Notes under the pieces: model-generated | The model's database searches: none | The model's input: only the letters and a program-made list of their open reading frames with translations | Told to the model about the DNA's origin: nothing | Made by a program: the position numbers and the translations under genes | DNA from: Gymnorhina tibicen | Lineage: Eukaryota > Chordata > Aves > Passeriformes > Artamidae | Length of the DNA: 64,000 nt | Assembly (NCBI GenBank): GCA_013399875.1 | Contig: VXAZ01006886.1 | Span: forward strand, 2,555,288-2,619,287 | Direction: 5' to 3' | In this document: one piece after another, positions 22,994-35,919 of the stretch | Layout of the letters: each line of letters starts with the position of its first letter | Position numbering within the stretch: position 1 is the stretch's first letter

Positions 22994-25900
22994 CTACAAG
23001 GGACAGTCAAAGTAAAGATCTCCTTCTCTGAAGTCATTCTGTAGTCTAAAATTAGCAGTGAGAGCCTAAACTGGTGAGCACCGGCAATGGGTCTTTAGAA
23101 GCGATGGAAGCCGTGCACAGCTGGGCTGAGTCCCACGAGCTGAGTGTGGAGCTGTAGGGGACTCCAAGCTTTGCAGGGAGCAGGCTGCAGTGGGGTGGCC
23201 TTATTATGAACATTTTACCTAGATAAAATTAAATTGGTACTTACAGAATGTAAAAAAGTGCGTAACATGAAGCATTTTATATCATTAAAGATTGGTACAG
23301 AACACTACTTAGAAACTTAGATTATTTTCAGTGATGCTCTTATGAAATTGAACTGATCAGTTTCCCAAAATTTACAGACACGCACATACCCACAAATTTG
23401 TTGTCATTTATGGCTAATAAATTATGAACATTATATTATAAATAAATCATCTTACCCCTATGGGCTTTATTTTCTTAGCTTGCCTTAGTCAGAAACCTTT
23501 TTCCAGTCCTGCTCTGGAGCAGATAAAGCATTCGTCCTTGATGTGTGCTGTGGAAGCAGTCTGTCAGTTGTGATCAGACATGCTGCTCGCTACACAGCAC
23601 AAAACTCGACCTGATGCCTCCTAACCGGGAGAGCAGTCGGCAGGAAGTTCCAGCTGAGGTTCACAGTTCCAAAGTCCACAACCTTCTAATATTTTCAAGG
23701 TTTCATGTGTTTTACACAGGTCAACACATGGTCTGCTTCTTCTAAAAGTTCACCAACAGTTTAGTAATATCGTGAGCTCCAGGGTTGGGAGAGAAAGAAA
23801 AGTACATTTATGTAAAATAACTATTGTGTTTGTAATTTTTATGGCTTAAACATTTTAGTAAAATCTCACCAGGAGTCAGACTCTCAGCTGTGAGAAATAC
23901 ACAGGATTCCCTTCGAGTCAGTGAAACAGTTAATTTACATCAGGTGAGGATCTGACCTAAATTTGTTTCAACTCTGATGTACCAGTTCATAAGCTGCGCT
24001 ACTCTCACATATGGAATCCTATCACTGCTGTATCAAAGATGTAATTAAAAACCTGCCATAACAAATGTGCACTGTGCCCTACCAAGCTCTTGTGCTGACA
24101 AACTGCCAGAGGGGAAGAGTTTGATCTTTTACTCAATGTGGCTTGCCTCTGGTCCTAAAGGTTTTTTATCAAAGAGCTTGAGAGGAGCAAGCCATGATGG
24201 GGCAGTAGGAGAGGCAGCTTCAAGTAATCGGTTGCCAGACGATCCGGCCTTCCCCAGGACAACTTGCACACTGCTGTAGCACCAAGCAAAAGATAGGCAG
24301 AGCAAAACACTGAGCACAGTTTGTTTTATGGTGATAGCAGCTCCTTTCTACTAAGAATGTGAGCAGCAGAGTTCTGCACCAGCTGGTACTTCTGGGTGGT
24401 CTTCAAGGCTGACTTCAAATACTGGCCAGTGCAGTAAAACAGCATGGAAGTGTCAAAGACATAAGTAACTCTGGTAAGGTCCTTATCAGCAGACAGGCCT
24501 CCATTTTTTGACCAGCTACACACTGAGAAGGAGCATTACAAGCCACCATTCCTGCCTACAAATCCTAAGGCACAGATGCATATAAAGAAAAAGAGTATGC
24601 AGGGCATTTCTTTGAATAAATGAGTTCTCAAACATAATAAGGATGAGCAAATGCTAATAAGTATCTTAACCTACTTCCCAAATGTATTAATCTCCTACAA
24701 AAACATAGCTGATAAAAGCATGCTAGCCTTGAGTGGTGGCAGGCCAGAGGATGATCATAGGAATTGTTTATGTACATGAAACATCCAAGTCATTTATTCA
24801 GTTCCTTTTTGTTTGTATTCCTATAGCAGTTTTCTATATATCTCTTAATTTCACCACTCAAAATAAATTCCTACATGACCATTATTCATATTATTTAATA
24901 AACAAGTCTGAAACCAACCTAATCAGAATACACATAAAAGAACCCTTGATGTTAACATGCAGAACCTCATGATTCCCAAAAGACTACTTTAACAAAACTC
25001 TAAGAAATTATTTTGCCTAAGGACTATATCCAAAGTCCCCAGAAACTGATGGAATATTTTTTTTTTTATGATTCACTAGGGTTTACATCAGGCCATAAGT
25101 GAGAAACATATTTTATAAAATATACCAGTTATTGACAGCAGGCACAAACCCTGCTTTCATTGTGTGGAACAAATGTATTGTTTCAAAAGCACATGGAAGA
25201 AGATGGCTGCCTCTTTCTTTAGAAAATTTGCTAAGCTTTAAAACAGTTGTGAAGTCTTCTACTCATTTTACTTGCGAGGAACTGGGCGTACATGAGTAAA
25301 ATCATTCGAAAACTCCAGCACTGCTTTAAATAATCCCAACACCAAATATTGTATTGGGAATAGATATTTGAAGAGATACCAAAGACAAAATGCTTTCATT
25401 CAAAAAAGTATATAAAATCTGAAATTTTTTAGCATTTCTTTTGCTGACATTGCTTCATAATAATTCAATTTGCAACTGGATTTTATTTTCAATAATACTG
25501 AAATAATTTTAATAACAATATTTTTTTTTCACAATGGGAGAACTCAAAATGTATCCGTAGTTCTTTCTGCACTAAAGGCTAAGACAGAAGGAAAAAAAAA
25601 ATCACCTGGGAATGTTAAAATTCAAAGACCTAAATGTATCTATGACATATTCCAGCTGCATACAAAATGCACTTAATCCTGCACAGAGAACTTGGCATTC
25701 AAACTAACAGCCCTAATAAACAGAGCTACATGTTTTCATTCGCTATTAGTGCCCTTCACTTTTGTCTGCTGAGGGAAAGGTTCGTTTCAAGACAAAGCTT
25801 TTGTTGGGTAGAATAGCAGAGCACACTCTGTCAGTGTTATCAGTGTCTTTCAATGTGGAACATATTTAACTTGACACAGGAGTAAAAAGAAAAGTAGAAA

Positions 25901-28354
25901 TAGGACTTGTGAACTGAAGTAAAAATGTATTGAGCTCTATGATATCTCTCGGGGACAGAGAGGCAGAGGAGAGGCAGTGGCACCTTCAGTACCCCAGATC
26001 ATGGAGGAAAAAGTACTTTTGTTAAATACACTGAGGCAAAGCCTGGATTTTCGGAGGCACCAGAGTTCACACGCAGATCCTGCACACAGCAGACCCAATA
26101 ACAGAATTTACCAGAATCCTTGGCTGGCAGGAGAGGGCAAGTTCCTTACTCGATAGCTAAAATCCTGTTTTCTCCTGAGACCCACAGTGTACTCAGGTCC
26201 TCAGGGGCAGTTCTACACTGGCACCACAGCAGCCTCCCAGATTTCAGCCTGAGTTTACAGCGAGTCTCTGCAGGAGTGGGAGGGGTACGAGGTACAAGTG
26301 AAGGCAATTAAGGCCAATTATTGTAATCACAGCCCTGACCAAAGCTAATGTAAATGTGTCTTGCCTGGGGAATGGCTTCAGTTCCTAGTCTGGCTAGCTG
26401 GGAACTCTGCTTAGTCCTGTTTACATATCAGAATGTTTATCCCTCATCAAACTGAAAAAATTCTAAAATAGAAAAATAGTTGGGGAGTTTTCCCACCTTA
26501 TAATGTGGAAGCAACGTTATTAAGCATTCAAGATACCTTTCCAGGTATGTAGAGTTATTTTATTATTGTGGTTATACCTTTAGTTTGCTAGCAAAATTCT
26601 ATGTGTTCCTAACACTTGTTTTTCAGGTTATGGGGAGATTGGCTTCTTTCACTATAACAGAGTTGAAGTGCTGTATTTTGAAATAATTGAAACAAAAGAG
26701 GCTGTCACATCATTATAGCTATCTAAAGAAGGCCATTGTTACCTATGATGATCTCAAAAAACAAATTTCAGATAGGCTGAGTGCTAAAGAAATGTGGAAA
26801 TTATTTTATAACAACTTAAAATAATCATAGTGTTTATAGTGAAAATGGCTGTACTTCAGTTTTGTGCTAATGTTCCTGCTGCTACATAAAGTTAAAATGG
26901 AAGTTTAATACGACTTTTCAAACCAGTGATGAGAGTGAAATAGATTTAAATTCTAGTGGTGCCATGTGAAAAACTCCTCTTCCTTCCAGCTCTTTCTCTG
27001 CTATGCCATAGGACCAGGAAGGGAATTTCTGATCACAGGCCCAGTCAAAGGAGGAAAGGCCCAAGAACCTAAGAATTGGGTTTGATTGTTGCAGAGAATT
27101 ACTTCTAATCTAGCACACCATAAAATGCATTAATTCAGTTTACAAGGTGTTAAGAGCAGTAGCTTAACAAAATAAGGAGCTGCCCTTACACATGCTTTTT
27201 ACCTGTTTTTAAGGCAAGAAGGTACTTCAGTGAATCCCCGAGACTGTCGTACTACTGACACAGGGCTTTATCCTCTGTGTCTAGGAACCCTCCATGCCCA
27301 CGAGACTAAATCTGCTCCTAAACAGTCCCTCCACGCAGGGCAAAGCTGTTGCTGCTTTCATAATGCCGAATTCCTGACTCTGAAGGCGCTGTATAAAGGG
27401 AAGGACAGACACAGATAAAAACGTGCTCTGAGACTTGGTGAGCACTTTGTGATCTCCCGTGGTCGCAGATACAGCTTCACCAAGCAGTCTCAAGGTTCTG
27501 GGTGTGTGCCTTTGTTTTCTGAAGGAGTAGCAACTGGAATGAAGCAGAAAAGCTGTTTAGTCTGGGTTCCCTGCCAGCAAGGTTCAGGATTGGTTTGGCC
27601 CCTCTCTGTAACAGCTTAACAAGGGGTTCTCACACGGTACCGCCAGCTACTGAATTCATGCTAAGCCTGTGATTTGTTGTAATTTTTTTCTCCTCTTTAA
27701 AGTGATGTTTGCTGGTCCTACACTACTTTAAGATTAGTAAGAGACTCTTAGGACTAATAACTTCACGTCTTTCGTGGTGAAAAACAAAAGCTTCCAGCAA
27801 TGGAAAACTGCGTGGTCAGAAACAAGCAAAGCCAGTTTCACACAAAGTTGGTTTGGGTTCTTTTTTGGGTATCGTGACATTTTTGAGAGTGAAAGTTATC
27901 AAGGCTAGATTGGTGTCTTCAGTGCTGGGGATTAACAGTGCATGAGTACTTTTCAGAAACCTGTGTTTCTGGAACCACATGATCCGCTTTTATCTCTTTA
28001 TGGAGGTATGGTCTGGCCTTATGAAATTCCTGTTGAAACCACATGAATAGTGTCTAGATTGGTCCTTTGTTATTGAGAAATATTTTTGGGGTCTGAAATT
28101 ATGTGCAGCATGAAGATTACCTGTCTGATTAGTGAGCATCAACACTTTTTAAGAATGCATTCTAATTTTGTTTTGATTTCTAAAGCACAAATATTGTAAC
28201 AGTTAATTTGTTATACATTCTGCAAATATTTATCTGTAAGATTCATATGATTGCTGTTTCATACTTGTTCCTATACTAATGTTTTGGGGGAAAAAGTTAA
28301 ACAGTTACACATTAGGTTAATTTTAAGTGCAAAATATTCTTCTTGAGGCCATGC

Positions 28355-28376
28355 TTTTTTTAATTAAAAAAAAAAA
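28355..28376. repeat. T7-AATT-A11 palindromic run
   Basis: Seven T residues, AATT and eleven A residues form an 18-bp perfect palindrome with four extra A. It is most simply an A-tract low-complexity sequence, possibly a very short retroposon tail, although no element body is seen on either side. Confidence 0.75.
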
Positions 28377-30926
28377 TTAGGGACAGGAATGTGTGCTGGC
28401 TTGGAACCTGAATTTCCTGGGCTTGATTAAAATAAAACATCTCCCACTGATATTTTAAAGCTTTTGAAGTAAAGAACAGCATTTCCTATTTCTGTGGAAT
28501 GAGCCCATCCCTGTCACAGATGATGGAACCTGCAAATCTTTAACATTTGTGTAGTTTTGTTGTATTTAATGAACAAGCACTAATATGAAGTGCTCTCCCT
28601 GGAGTTCTGTCCTTGCTGCCATCTCCTGCCATCCTTCTCCCGGGTTCCCTGCAAGGCACTGGAGCTATGTTCCTCTTAGGGGCTTTGAAAATTGATTTGC
28701 AAGTCCCCTTTCAACAAAACAAAGTATTTGTTAACATGTTGCGTTTGCTCGCAGCATTTAAAAGTTTTTATCGTATAATCAAAAAGCTGCAAGTAGCATT
28801 TGCTAAAAAATTTAATCTTTGCAACTCTAGAGACTGGTGAACAAAAAGTGACAAATTCACTGGAAATGTTTTAGTGTTTCTGAATCTGCTTCCTATCAGA
28901 GTTAGCAACTGGCATGGCTGAGATGTAAAAACAAGCAGAAAAGCTCCCAAACTTTGTTTTTACTTAAACATGAAGTAAATACAGTTTTCATTTGAATGTT
29001 TTCAGGCTTGCTTGTGAGCAGCACGTTTTGTGCACGGCTAAAATGCTGAGTGAGCAAACTGTGTTTGACTTCAGGTGCTGGTTTGCTGCATGAAGGTGAA
29101 GTAATTTACTGGCTGTGTTTTCCTGTGGTGATGTCTGTAAGTGACATAAATACAGAGTAACAATTAGCAGTGCTCGGAGAAGTGTTGACACCCATTCCTA
29201 GAGGAGATGATTTACTCTTAGTGCTGTCAATAAACAGTGCTAAACTTCACCAAGAAACAGCAAGGTTTTACTGTGTAAGTGCTTTTGTTTGCGAATGTTG
29301 CTGAGTATTTCTTTCTGTCTGGCCCAGGTCCTGGGGGCTTTATGGTTATGCCTATTGATAAAGGCCAGGTGGTCAAGTTTTGGGAGCTGTCTGTCACTTC
29401 TTCAGAAATGGGATGTGGTTGTAGTTGAGAGAAAAGTAGAGAAACAAAAGGGGTGGGCAGGAGAGCAGAATTCCTCTCATTCCCGGCCCCTTCTCCTGTT
29501 CAAGCTCAGCAACACCTGGATGTTCCCCCAGTAATGGCTGCTCTGGGGATTCCCTGGAAGCTGCTGTGAGAAGCAGTAGCCTCTTTCATCAAGTATTATC
29601 TCGAGAGTGCTTGGTGAATGCGCTGCAGCTTTTCCACGACTCTGGGACATGCTTGTGGTAACTGAGCTGCGGTGCCTAGAAAGGGCTGTTTGCTGGGCTT
29701 TGTCTCGGAGCCTTCCTCTGAAATGATGCATTCTCCTTTTCAGGAAAGGATGTTCATATATCGTGTGTAGTTACTGGCTATGTGGTGGTGTTAGTCTGGT
29801 GTTTGTAATAATAACTTTAGGTCACTTTTCTCACAGCTTGCTAAAATGCATTAGCTCATCTTTGTACCGTGTGAGTCCCTGTCTTGCTGTTTCCACTTAA
29901 TTGAGATGAATAGTGTAGGACAGAGGGCACCTTGTGCTCTTTGTCACAAAATATGCATCTAAAACTTAAACCTAGAATGTTTCCTTACAGAGCACAGATC
30001 TCTAGGCTTGTAGTAACTTTTGGCTGCTCTTCTTGTCAGGATTGGCATTAGTGACATCTCTGTCCTCTTGGACCACAACACCCAAAAACCAGATATTCTT
30101 AAATACAGGAGTGAGATGTAGAAAGGCATTTAACAAAATGCAACTTCAATAGTGATTAGATGTAAATTTTATTTAGGTCTAGCACTTAATGAATCCATGT
30201 TTTAGCAAAGGAGGCTTTGCTGAAGCAGATTAGTTCAAGCCTGTTTTGCTGGTTTGAAGACGGTGTAACCATCTCTGAAGGAGGTTAGCTGGTACTTGGC
30301 TTTTTCAGTGTCACTGCAGTGAACAGGTGGCTATTTACAGCAGTGTTTACTAAAGAGGCTTACTTAGGATAATATTTACTAAGAGAGCAGTGGAGAGAGA
30401 AAGCAACCAAATGTTTTGGTTACTCTGGAGTTTGTCAGCATGGGAGGGCAGTGGTCTCAGAGAGACCAGCGAGGCTGCAGCTCATTTTCTTTCCCTTACC
30501 CACTTTCCTTCTTCAGCTCCTCTCAGAGAACAAGGGGTATCTTTTACTCTGACTATGATGAGTAGATCCTTTGCTAATCAGCTGTAGTGGAAAGCAGATG
30601 ATCCTGTCTACTCAATAAATTCTCACTGAGATTTCACTAAGGGCTAAATTGAGCTTTGTTACATACTCTTTACATATTACAGCAATTCCTTGGCAGGTTA
30701 TTGCTAGTAATCATCCTTTCTGTAAAAATTTGCAGGTGTTTCAAAAGTATTGGGAGTAAAATGTGTGTGTGTATCAATGTTCTATGGCAAGCGTCTGAAG
30801 GATCTGAATTTTCCTAAGCTTTAGGTATTGATCTGTGAATTTTAAAGGTTATTAAGTGATTCAGCTGAATTTGTATCTCTCTGCTTGTGAAAATAATTTT
30901 GAAACAATGTCTCACTTGTGTTCAGT

Positions 30927-30952
30927 GGGAATTTCCCTCCCAGTGGAGGGAA
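30927..30952. promoter_or_regulatory. Palindromic kappaB-type site overlapping a hairpin
   Basis: GGGAATTTCCC at 30927-30937 is a palindromic match to the NF-kappaB consensus. TTCCCTCC (30933-30940) pairs with GGAGGGAA (30945-30952) around CAGT, and the stem extends further with one mismatch. CAGTGGGA flanks the structure on both sides (30923-30930 and 30957 onward), suggesting a local inverted or direct duplication. Regulatory activity is inference. Confidence 0.4.
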
Positions 30953-32293
30953 TTTTCAGTGGGAAGGGAATTGATGTATTTCATCTTGCATAATATCTGA
31001 TACTGCCCATTGTTCTTTAACTGCCTAGTTTAGAAAGCACATCTAAGTGTTCCTGTAGTTTAAGGTTTCCATTCTTTTTCTTCCTTGATAAATAGAAACA
31101 ATAGATTTCAGACATATTTTCTAATTTCACTTTTGCATGGCATAAAAAATCATGTTATTTTTGTTTTGCTGACTCTTGATTATTTCACTCATTTCTAGAG
31201 ATTTAAATGTTTCTGTACTGTGCTTGACAAAAGTTCAGGAGCTCATTAGTCACTGTTAGGTTCAGGAGAGCCTTTCCATCGCTTTCTTTAGGAACTGAAT
31301 CAAGCCCATAGCCTGTGTTTTCACTTCCTCTGAACCTAAAGGACTTTCAAATCTCGATCACGTATGAGACTGAACTGAGAAAATCCTGGCTGGGTGTCTC
31401 ATCAAAATCACTGGAAATGCTTAGTCCTTGCCAAGGTAGAAAGGCTGTGAAAAGCTTGCTCTCAGTCCTGGCCTCTTTGAACATCTGAGTATTCATTTCT
31501 TTCTTACATGGAAATGGTGAATTTTTAAACAAGCTTTGTTTAGCAGTAGCTGTGAAAATAATCAAAGTATGAAGTTGTGGAAGTGGTAAGTGAGTAATGG
31601 GGGTTTTTAAAGGAGTATATTGAGCAAGAGGGGGAGCACATCAGTAGCTGCTTTTTCAAAACAGGAAGAATAATTAAAAATTAAGAACACTGCCTACCAT
31701 TATTGTCCTTCTTTTTTTCAGTAAAAAACCTGTTCTAGCTATAGTGTCCTATACATTGGATGAACAGTACTTAGGACAAAAGTGTCACAGTTACTTCCAT
31801 TATTTGAAAGTTTACAACTTATTTTAGGTTGTTGTATTGCTTACAGTTAACTTTATTCCCTTGATAAGAAAAGTGAAACATTTAATAAATACATGCTGAA
31901 TATACAAGTTAAAATTTTACTTATAATTAGGTGCTCAACATATAACTGTGGCCAATTAGGAGGAAGATAATTTGCTAAAAGCCCGTGGGCTCAGGGTAGC
32001 ATACAGGCATGTATTCAGAATAGACCTCTGGAAAGTATTGAAGAGCTGGCTTACACAAAGCACTGGAGGAATGTTTTGCTCTCAATTAGTCCATGTAATT
32101 GGCTGGTGTCAGAGCAATACTGTAAAACAGACTTGCAATGTGACACCCATGAATGAGGAGATCTACCCTCAGTTTGGGACACTAATTGAGGTTAAATCAT
32201 GTAACTGGAAAGCTTCTGAGGTAAAAGCAGTGTCAAATAGATTTCCTAATGCAGATGCTACTGCATGTTATTGTCAAAATCATATAAACTTAC

Positions 32294-32319
32294 CTGTTAC
32301 TGGCCAGATCTTAGTTTCT
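32294..32319 (-). other. Candidate 26-nt microexon
   Basis: On the minus strand, a very strong acceptor (CATTTATTTTTTTCAG) precedes AGAAACTAAGATCTGGCCAG plus six more bases, ending in AACAG, followed by a consensus donor, GTAAGTTTA. One frame is open (reads ETKIWPVT). Both splice sites are among the best in the window, but 26 bases would shift the frame if skipped, and no flanking exons are identified. It may be a cryptic exon. Confidence 0.18.
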
Positions 32320-33599
32320 CTGAAAAAAATAAATGAGGAGTAATAGCCTCTTTTTTAAAGGAAACAATTTGGTGAATATAAAATGAAAAAAAGTCTGGTT
32401 TACAAAACCTGGGGGCAAACTGCTGGTTACCCAGTTATTCTCAGCATGAGCTGGATTTCAGTTTTGTATTTATAGAAAGGAAAGGCACAAAAAGCTCTGT
32501 GAAGATGAAGATGTGCAGCTTGTGTGGCTACGTGTTGCTCAATACACTTAGGGAGCAGCATGATTGTGTTTTTAAGATAATGCCTGTGTAATGAAGCATA
32601 GCACGTAACATTGTGATCAGCATTCTGCAGCTAATTCAGCACTCTGCAGTCCTCAGTAGAAAATGAGCAGGTTTATGCCCATAGGTAGTTATAAAATAAA
32701 CACTGGAAAGGGCCAGTGTACATAACTTCAGTTTGAATAGAAACAAAGTAAAATCAACTGTAAACTGAGAGAGTTTATTTTCTTACATTGTTGCCATATC
32801 CTCAGTTTCATATTTGTGCTCGAATGGTGATGTCTGCAGTGCTTATTGTAGGAACAGGATCCTTCCAAAGGTTTTAAGATCAGCATTTCATTCTGTGAAA
32901 GTCTGGATTAACAAACCATTGACATTAGAGAGGCAAAACTGACTTGGAAGCAGACTCCTTAGAAAACCAGCATAAAAATGAGACTACTAGCAAATGTGAA
33001 ACATGCTGTTAGATTTTGGACCTTTCAAAGACATGTATTTTGAGATAAATGTGCAATAAAGCCTGTGTTTAATCTAGGAAGAGGAGCAGCATTCTACTGG
33101 TAAAAAGCAGAAGGAAAATAAATTGCATCATCTATAACCTTTGCAGTCATAGGCTCAGTGAACAGAACATCAAAACCAAATGTAAGGAAAACAAGCCTCT
33201 GTGTTCAATTTACCTAGTGATATCCGGCCTTACAAGGAGCTTTAAGTATATTCATTCTTTAGCTACAGTGTGAAAAAATCAGTACTGAGCTCAGTCTTCA
33301 ATGGATGAATACATCTAGGGGAAAAAATTGCTTAAAGCCAGATCCAGGGTCTGTCAAAGTGACTGGAAATAGTCCCAGAGACTCCAGGGACTGTAGATCA
33401 GGCTCTTAAACATGTAAATGGAAGTTTGATTGCTTTGAGTGAGCAATATTCCTGTTAATCATCCAGCAAAATAGATTCGATTATTTGGAACAGCAAAATA
33501 GTCATTTGGTTCCTGACAGAATACAATACATGTTTAAGCATATCAAATGTGTTTGGAGTTAGTGAAAGAAGAATCTCAAGATGTTTGGGTTTGGTTTGG

Positions 33600-34060
33600 A
33601 TACGTGGCCAAAGTCTCCGTGCTTTGCTAAAGCTCCTCAGCCTGCACCAAGGGCTTGCTGAGAAACGAGCCAGGCCCGTCCAGTGCTGGGGAGCCAAAAG
33701 TGCCAGAGCAGCCAGGATGCTGGAAAAGGAATGCGGAACTGGGGGGCAGAGGCTTTTTGCAACAGGGGAGTGTCTTTTGGAAAGAGCTCCGCTTCCCAAA
33801 ACGCTGGTGTAAAGAGAAGAGTTTGACACCAACTCTGCTTCCCTGCAGGAGGCTCCCCGAGGCCACTGTCCACCTCTGACATGTCCTCCTCTCCTGCTGC
33901 AGGCATGGCTCTCCTGTGCCTTGAGGCTCCTGAGGGACTTTGGGCCTTGGTGGCAACATGGAAATTTCTGTTTTGGAGCAACACGAAAATTTTTCGGGTG
34001 TTTTCCTGCAGTTTCCTTTCAGATGTGTGTATGTGCATGGGGGCATGGAAGAGGGATGGT
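33600..34060. other. GC-richer block open in several frames on both strands
   Basis: Seven overlapping frames of 62-152 codons span this block on both strands. That is the signature of locally low stop-codon density rather than of one gene. No frame shows a domain or a start context. The block may be a regulatory GC-rich island with few CpGs, or an ancient degraded pseudogene. I cannot assign it. Confidence 0.4.
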
Positions 34061-34101
34061 GGGGAATGAGATCTGGAATTTTCTTTAGTTTTCAATCCTG
34101 C

Positions 34102-34127
34102 CCAGATTAGGGTCTTCCCTAATCTGG
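34102..34127. repeat. 11-bp perfect hairpin with tetraloop
   Basis: CCAGATTAGGG (34102-34112) and CCCTAATCTGG (34117-34127) are perfect complements around TCTT. The stem is too short for a microRNA precursor and has no T-run of a Pol III terminator. Its origin and function are unknown. Confidence 0.9.
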
Positions 34128-35594
34128 TTCAATGGCTCTGTTTTCTCTCCTTGCTGGGTGCTTGAGGATGTGAGAAGCACTGATGTCCTTCCCCTTACTA
34201 AAATTAGGAAGCTTCAGTTTTGTGTCTGGGAGAATCTGACTGTGGTTGGGCATGGTGAAAACTAGGAGGTATGAAAAACTGATGGGGAGACAAAACTCCC
34301 CATGTTATGCTTGCTTGCTTTCTGCTGGAAAGAATCCCTGATGCAGGAGGAATACGAAATAAGGAGAACAAATCTTTCAATATATTGCACTTGCATAGTT
34401 CAAATGATGCTTTATTCTTCTGCCAGTGCAAAATACCAGTGATTTTCTGCTCGTGAGAGAGCTCGGCTCATAGGAAATGGTGCCTCACAGAGCTTATGTT
34501 GACAAAATATCTGAATTCCCATTTTCCGTTGAGGTGAAACTGGCCCAGTGGAACAACTGACATACCTTAACTCGGAGATTGTGCCTGGAGTTATGTCTGA
34601 GTGTGTGCACTCTTACTAAATTTGTCACTTAGAGCTGGGATGGTGAGTCTGGCAACTCATGGAGTTCTGTCACAGCCATGAAAGGATCTGCACCTGATTT
34701 AGAGAAGTTTTGCTCTTCTGAGAATTCCTTTCTCAAGCAAGAACCACCCAGATAAATTTTATTTGATAGCTAATTAGAGTTTAAGTAGGGAAATATGTGT
34801 CTAAGGACTGTGGATTAACCTGAGGATATTAAGTGAAAAATTGGTTCCTTGATTCCTTTTGAAAAGGACCATAAAAAGCATAATTCTGAAGACAGCTGCC
34901 ATCTTTTATTGGCTTGGGTGCGCGTGTGGAGGTTTTTGTTTGTTTTTTAAGGGGAGGAGTAGAAATCTTCTTTGGCAAGGTTTCTTTGTCTAAGAATCTC
35001 TGATAATGAATGTTGTGCTTTAGTTATCCTGGTGCCTGGTTCTGGGCCAGGATTTATCAGGATGGAGGATGTTCTCAGTCGTGGTGTGCTTTTTGCCACT
35101 AGCAATGGTTTTCCCTAATAGGGCAAGTTCATAAGGCTCGTTACCATGAAGGGAATAATGGGAAAGGAAGTTTCAGTGGGATTTTTTTGTTGGCCTTTTT
35201 TAAGAAGGGAGACGGAGACAAAGGATGGAGTTAATATAAAATCCTGCTCTCCAGTTAGCCTAGAAGATGACCTGCAGTTTTTGGAATTACGGTATGTTCA
35301 AAGATATGTCACTGAAATAATGTAATGCCACAGACATTAGGCCATAATGACCTAAAAAAGTATGTGTTTAGTAGTTTGCAGCTGGAGTCAAGGAAGGAGC
35401 AAAACCGCTTGAAGTGAGCCAGACCCGCACATTCTGAAAACCATTATTACATTTAGAGCCCTGGCGAGGGAAAATATCCCTAGCTAACAGTTTGCCTTTG
35501 GTTTAGATTAAATGTCACAGGATTATCTTCCTGCAAGGGTGCAAGAAGAGCTTTGACAAAGGATTTCTGATTTTTTTTTTTATGTAGCTCTCAA

Positions 35595-35615
35595 TTGTGA
35601 TCTGAAAGATCACAA
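35595..35615. repeat. 9-bp perfect hairpin
   Basis: TTGTGATCT (35595-35603) and AGATCACAA (35607-35615) pair around GAA. It lies about 280 bases from the stronger hairpin at 35896. No gene context is seen. Confidence 0.85.
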
Positions 35616-35895
35616 CTGTAGTCCCCATCAACGGTGGTCTGGAATTTTAGGGGGTGGGGTTTTTGTTTGGGGTTGTGAGAAAAAGGAATTGATATGGACC
35701 ACCCAGAATAGGTAAAGGTCTTCTGAGTGTCTTCAAATATTTCCTGATGACCATAGGGTCTAAATAAGCACAGCTATGTGCTCAGTAGTTTACTGAATTA
35801 GAGATTAATTTATGAATACCTTAAATTTCAAGAGTCTAATAGGTCCTTATATTATTGTTACTCTTGCCTTGGAAAAGCCAGGGATTTCAGATGTA

Positions 35896-35919
35896 TTAAT
35901 TGCCACACCTGGCAATTAA
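35896..35919. promoter_or_regulatory. 10-bp palindrome of homeodomain sites around an E-box
   Basis: TTAATTGCCA (35896-35905) and TGGCAATTAA (35910-35919) are perfect complements around CACC. Each arm carries a TAATT homeodomain core and a TTGCC/GGCAA half-site of nuclear factor I type (TTGGC-like). The centre creates CACCTG, the E-box bound by ZEB/Snail/bHLH factors. Symmetric arrangement of real cores is suggestive, but binding is inferred. Confidence 0.5.

Larger units (their letters stand above)
20600..30900. other. Long non-coding stretch
   Basis: I could not support a gene in these 10 kb. Reading frames are at most 93 codons and none has motifs. Visible items are listed separately: a possible MIR scrap near 21408, a purine tract at 22970 and an AT palindrome at 28355. 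21214-21250 (TTGGCAAGTCACTG) vaguely recalls the MIR 3' half but is not convincing. The string AAAGTCAGTGGGAATGATAC at 22775-22794 resembles the old repeat discussed at 40466. Confidence 0.5.

Noticed and set aside
33455..34095. Seven overlapping frames suggesting a gene.
   Set aside because: Openness on both strands and in all frames shows locally low stop density. There are no motifs and no start or splice structure.
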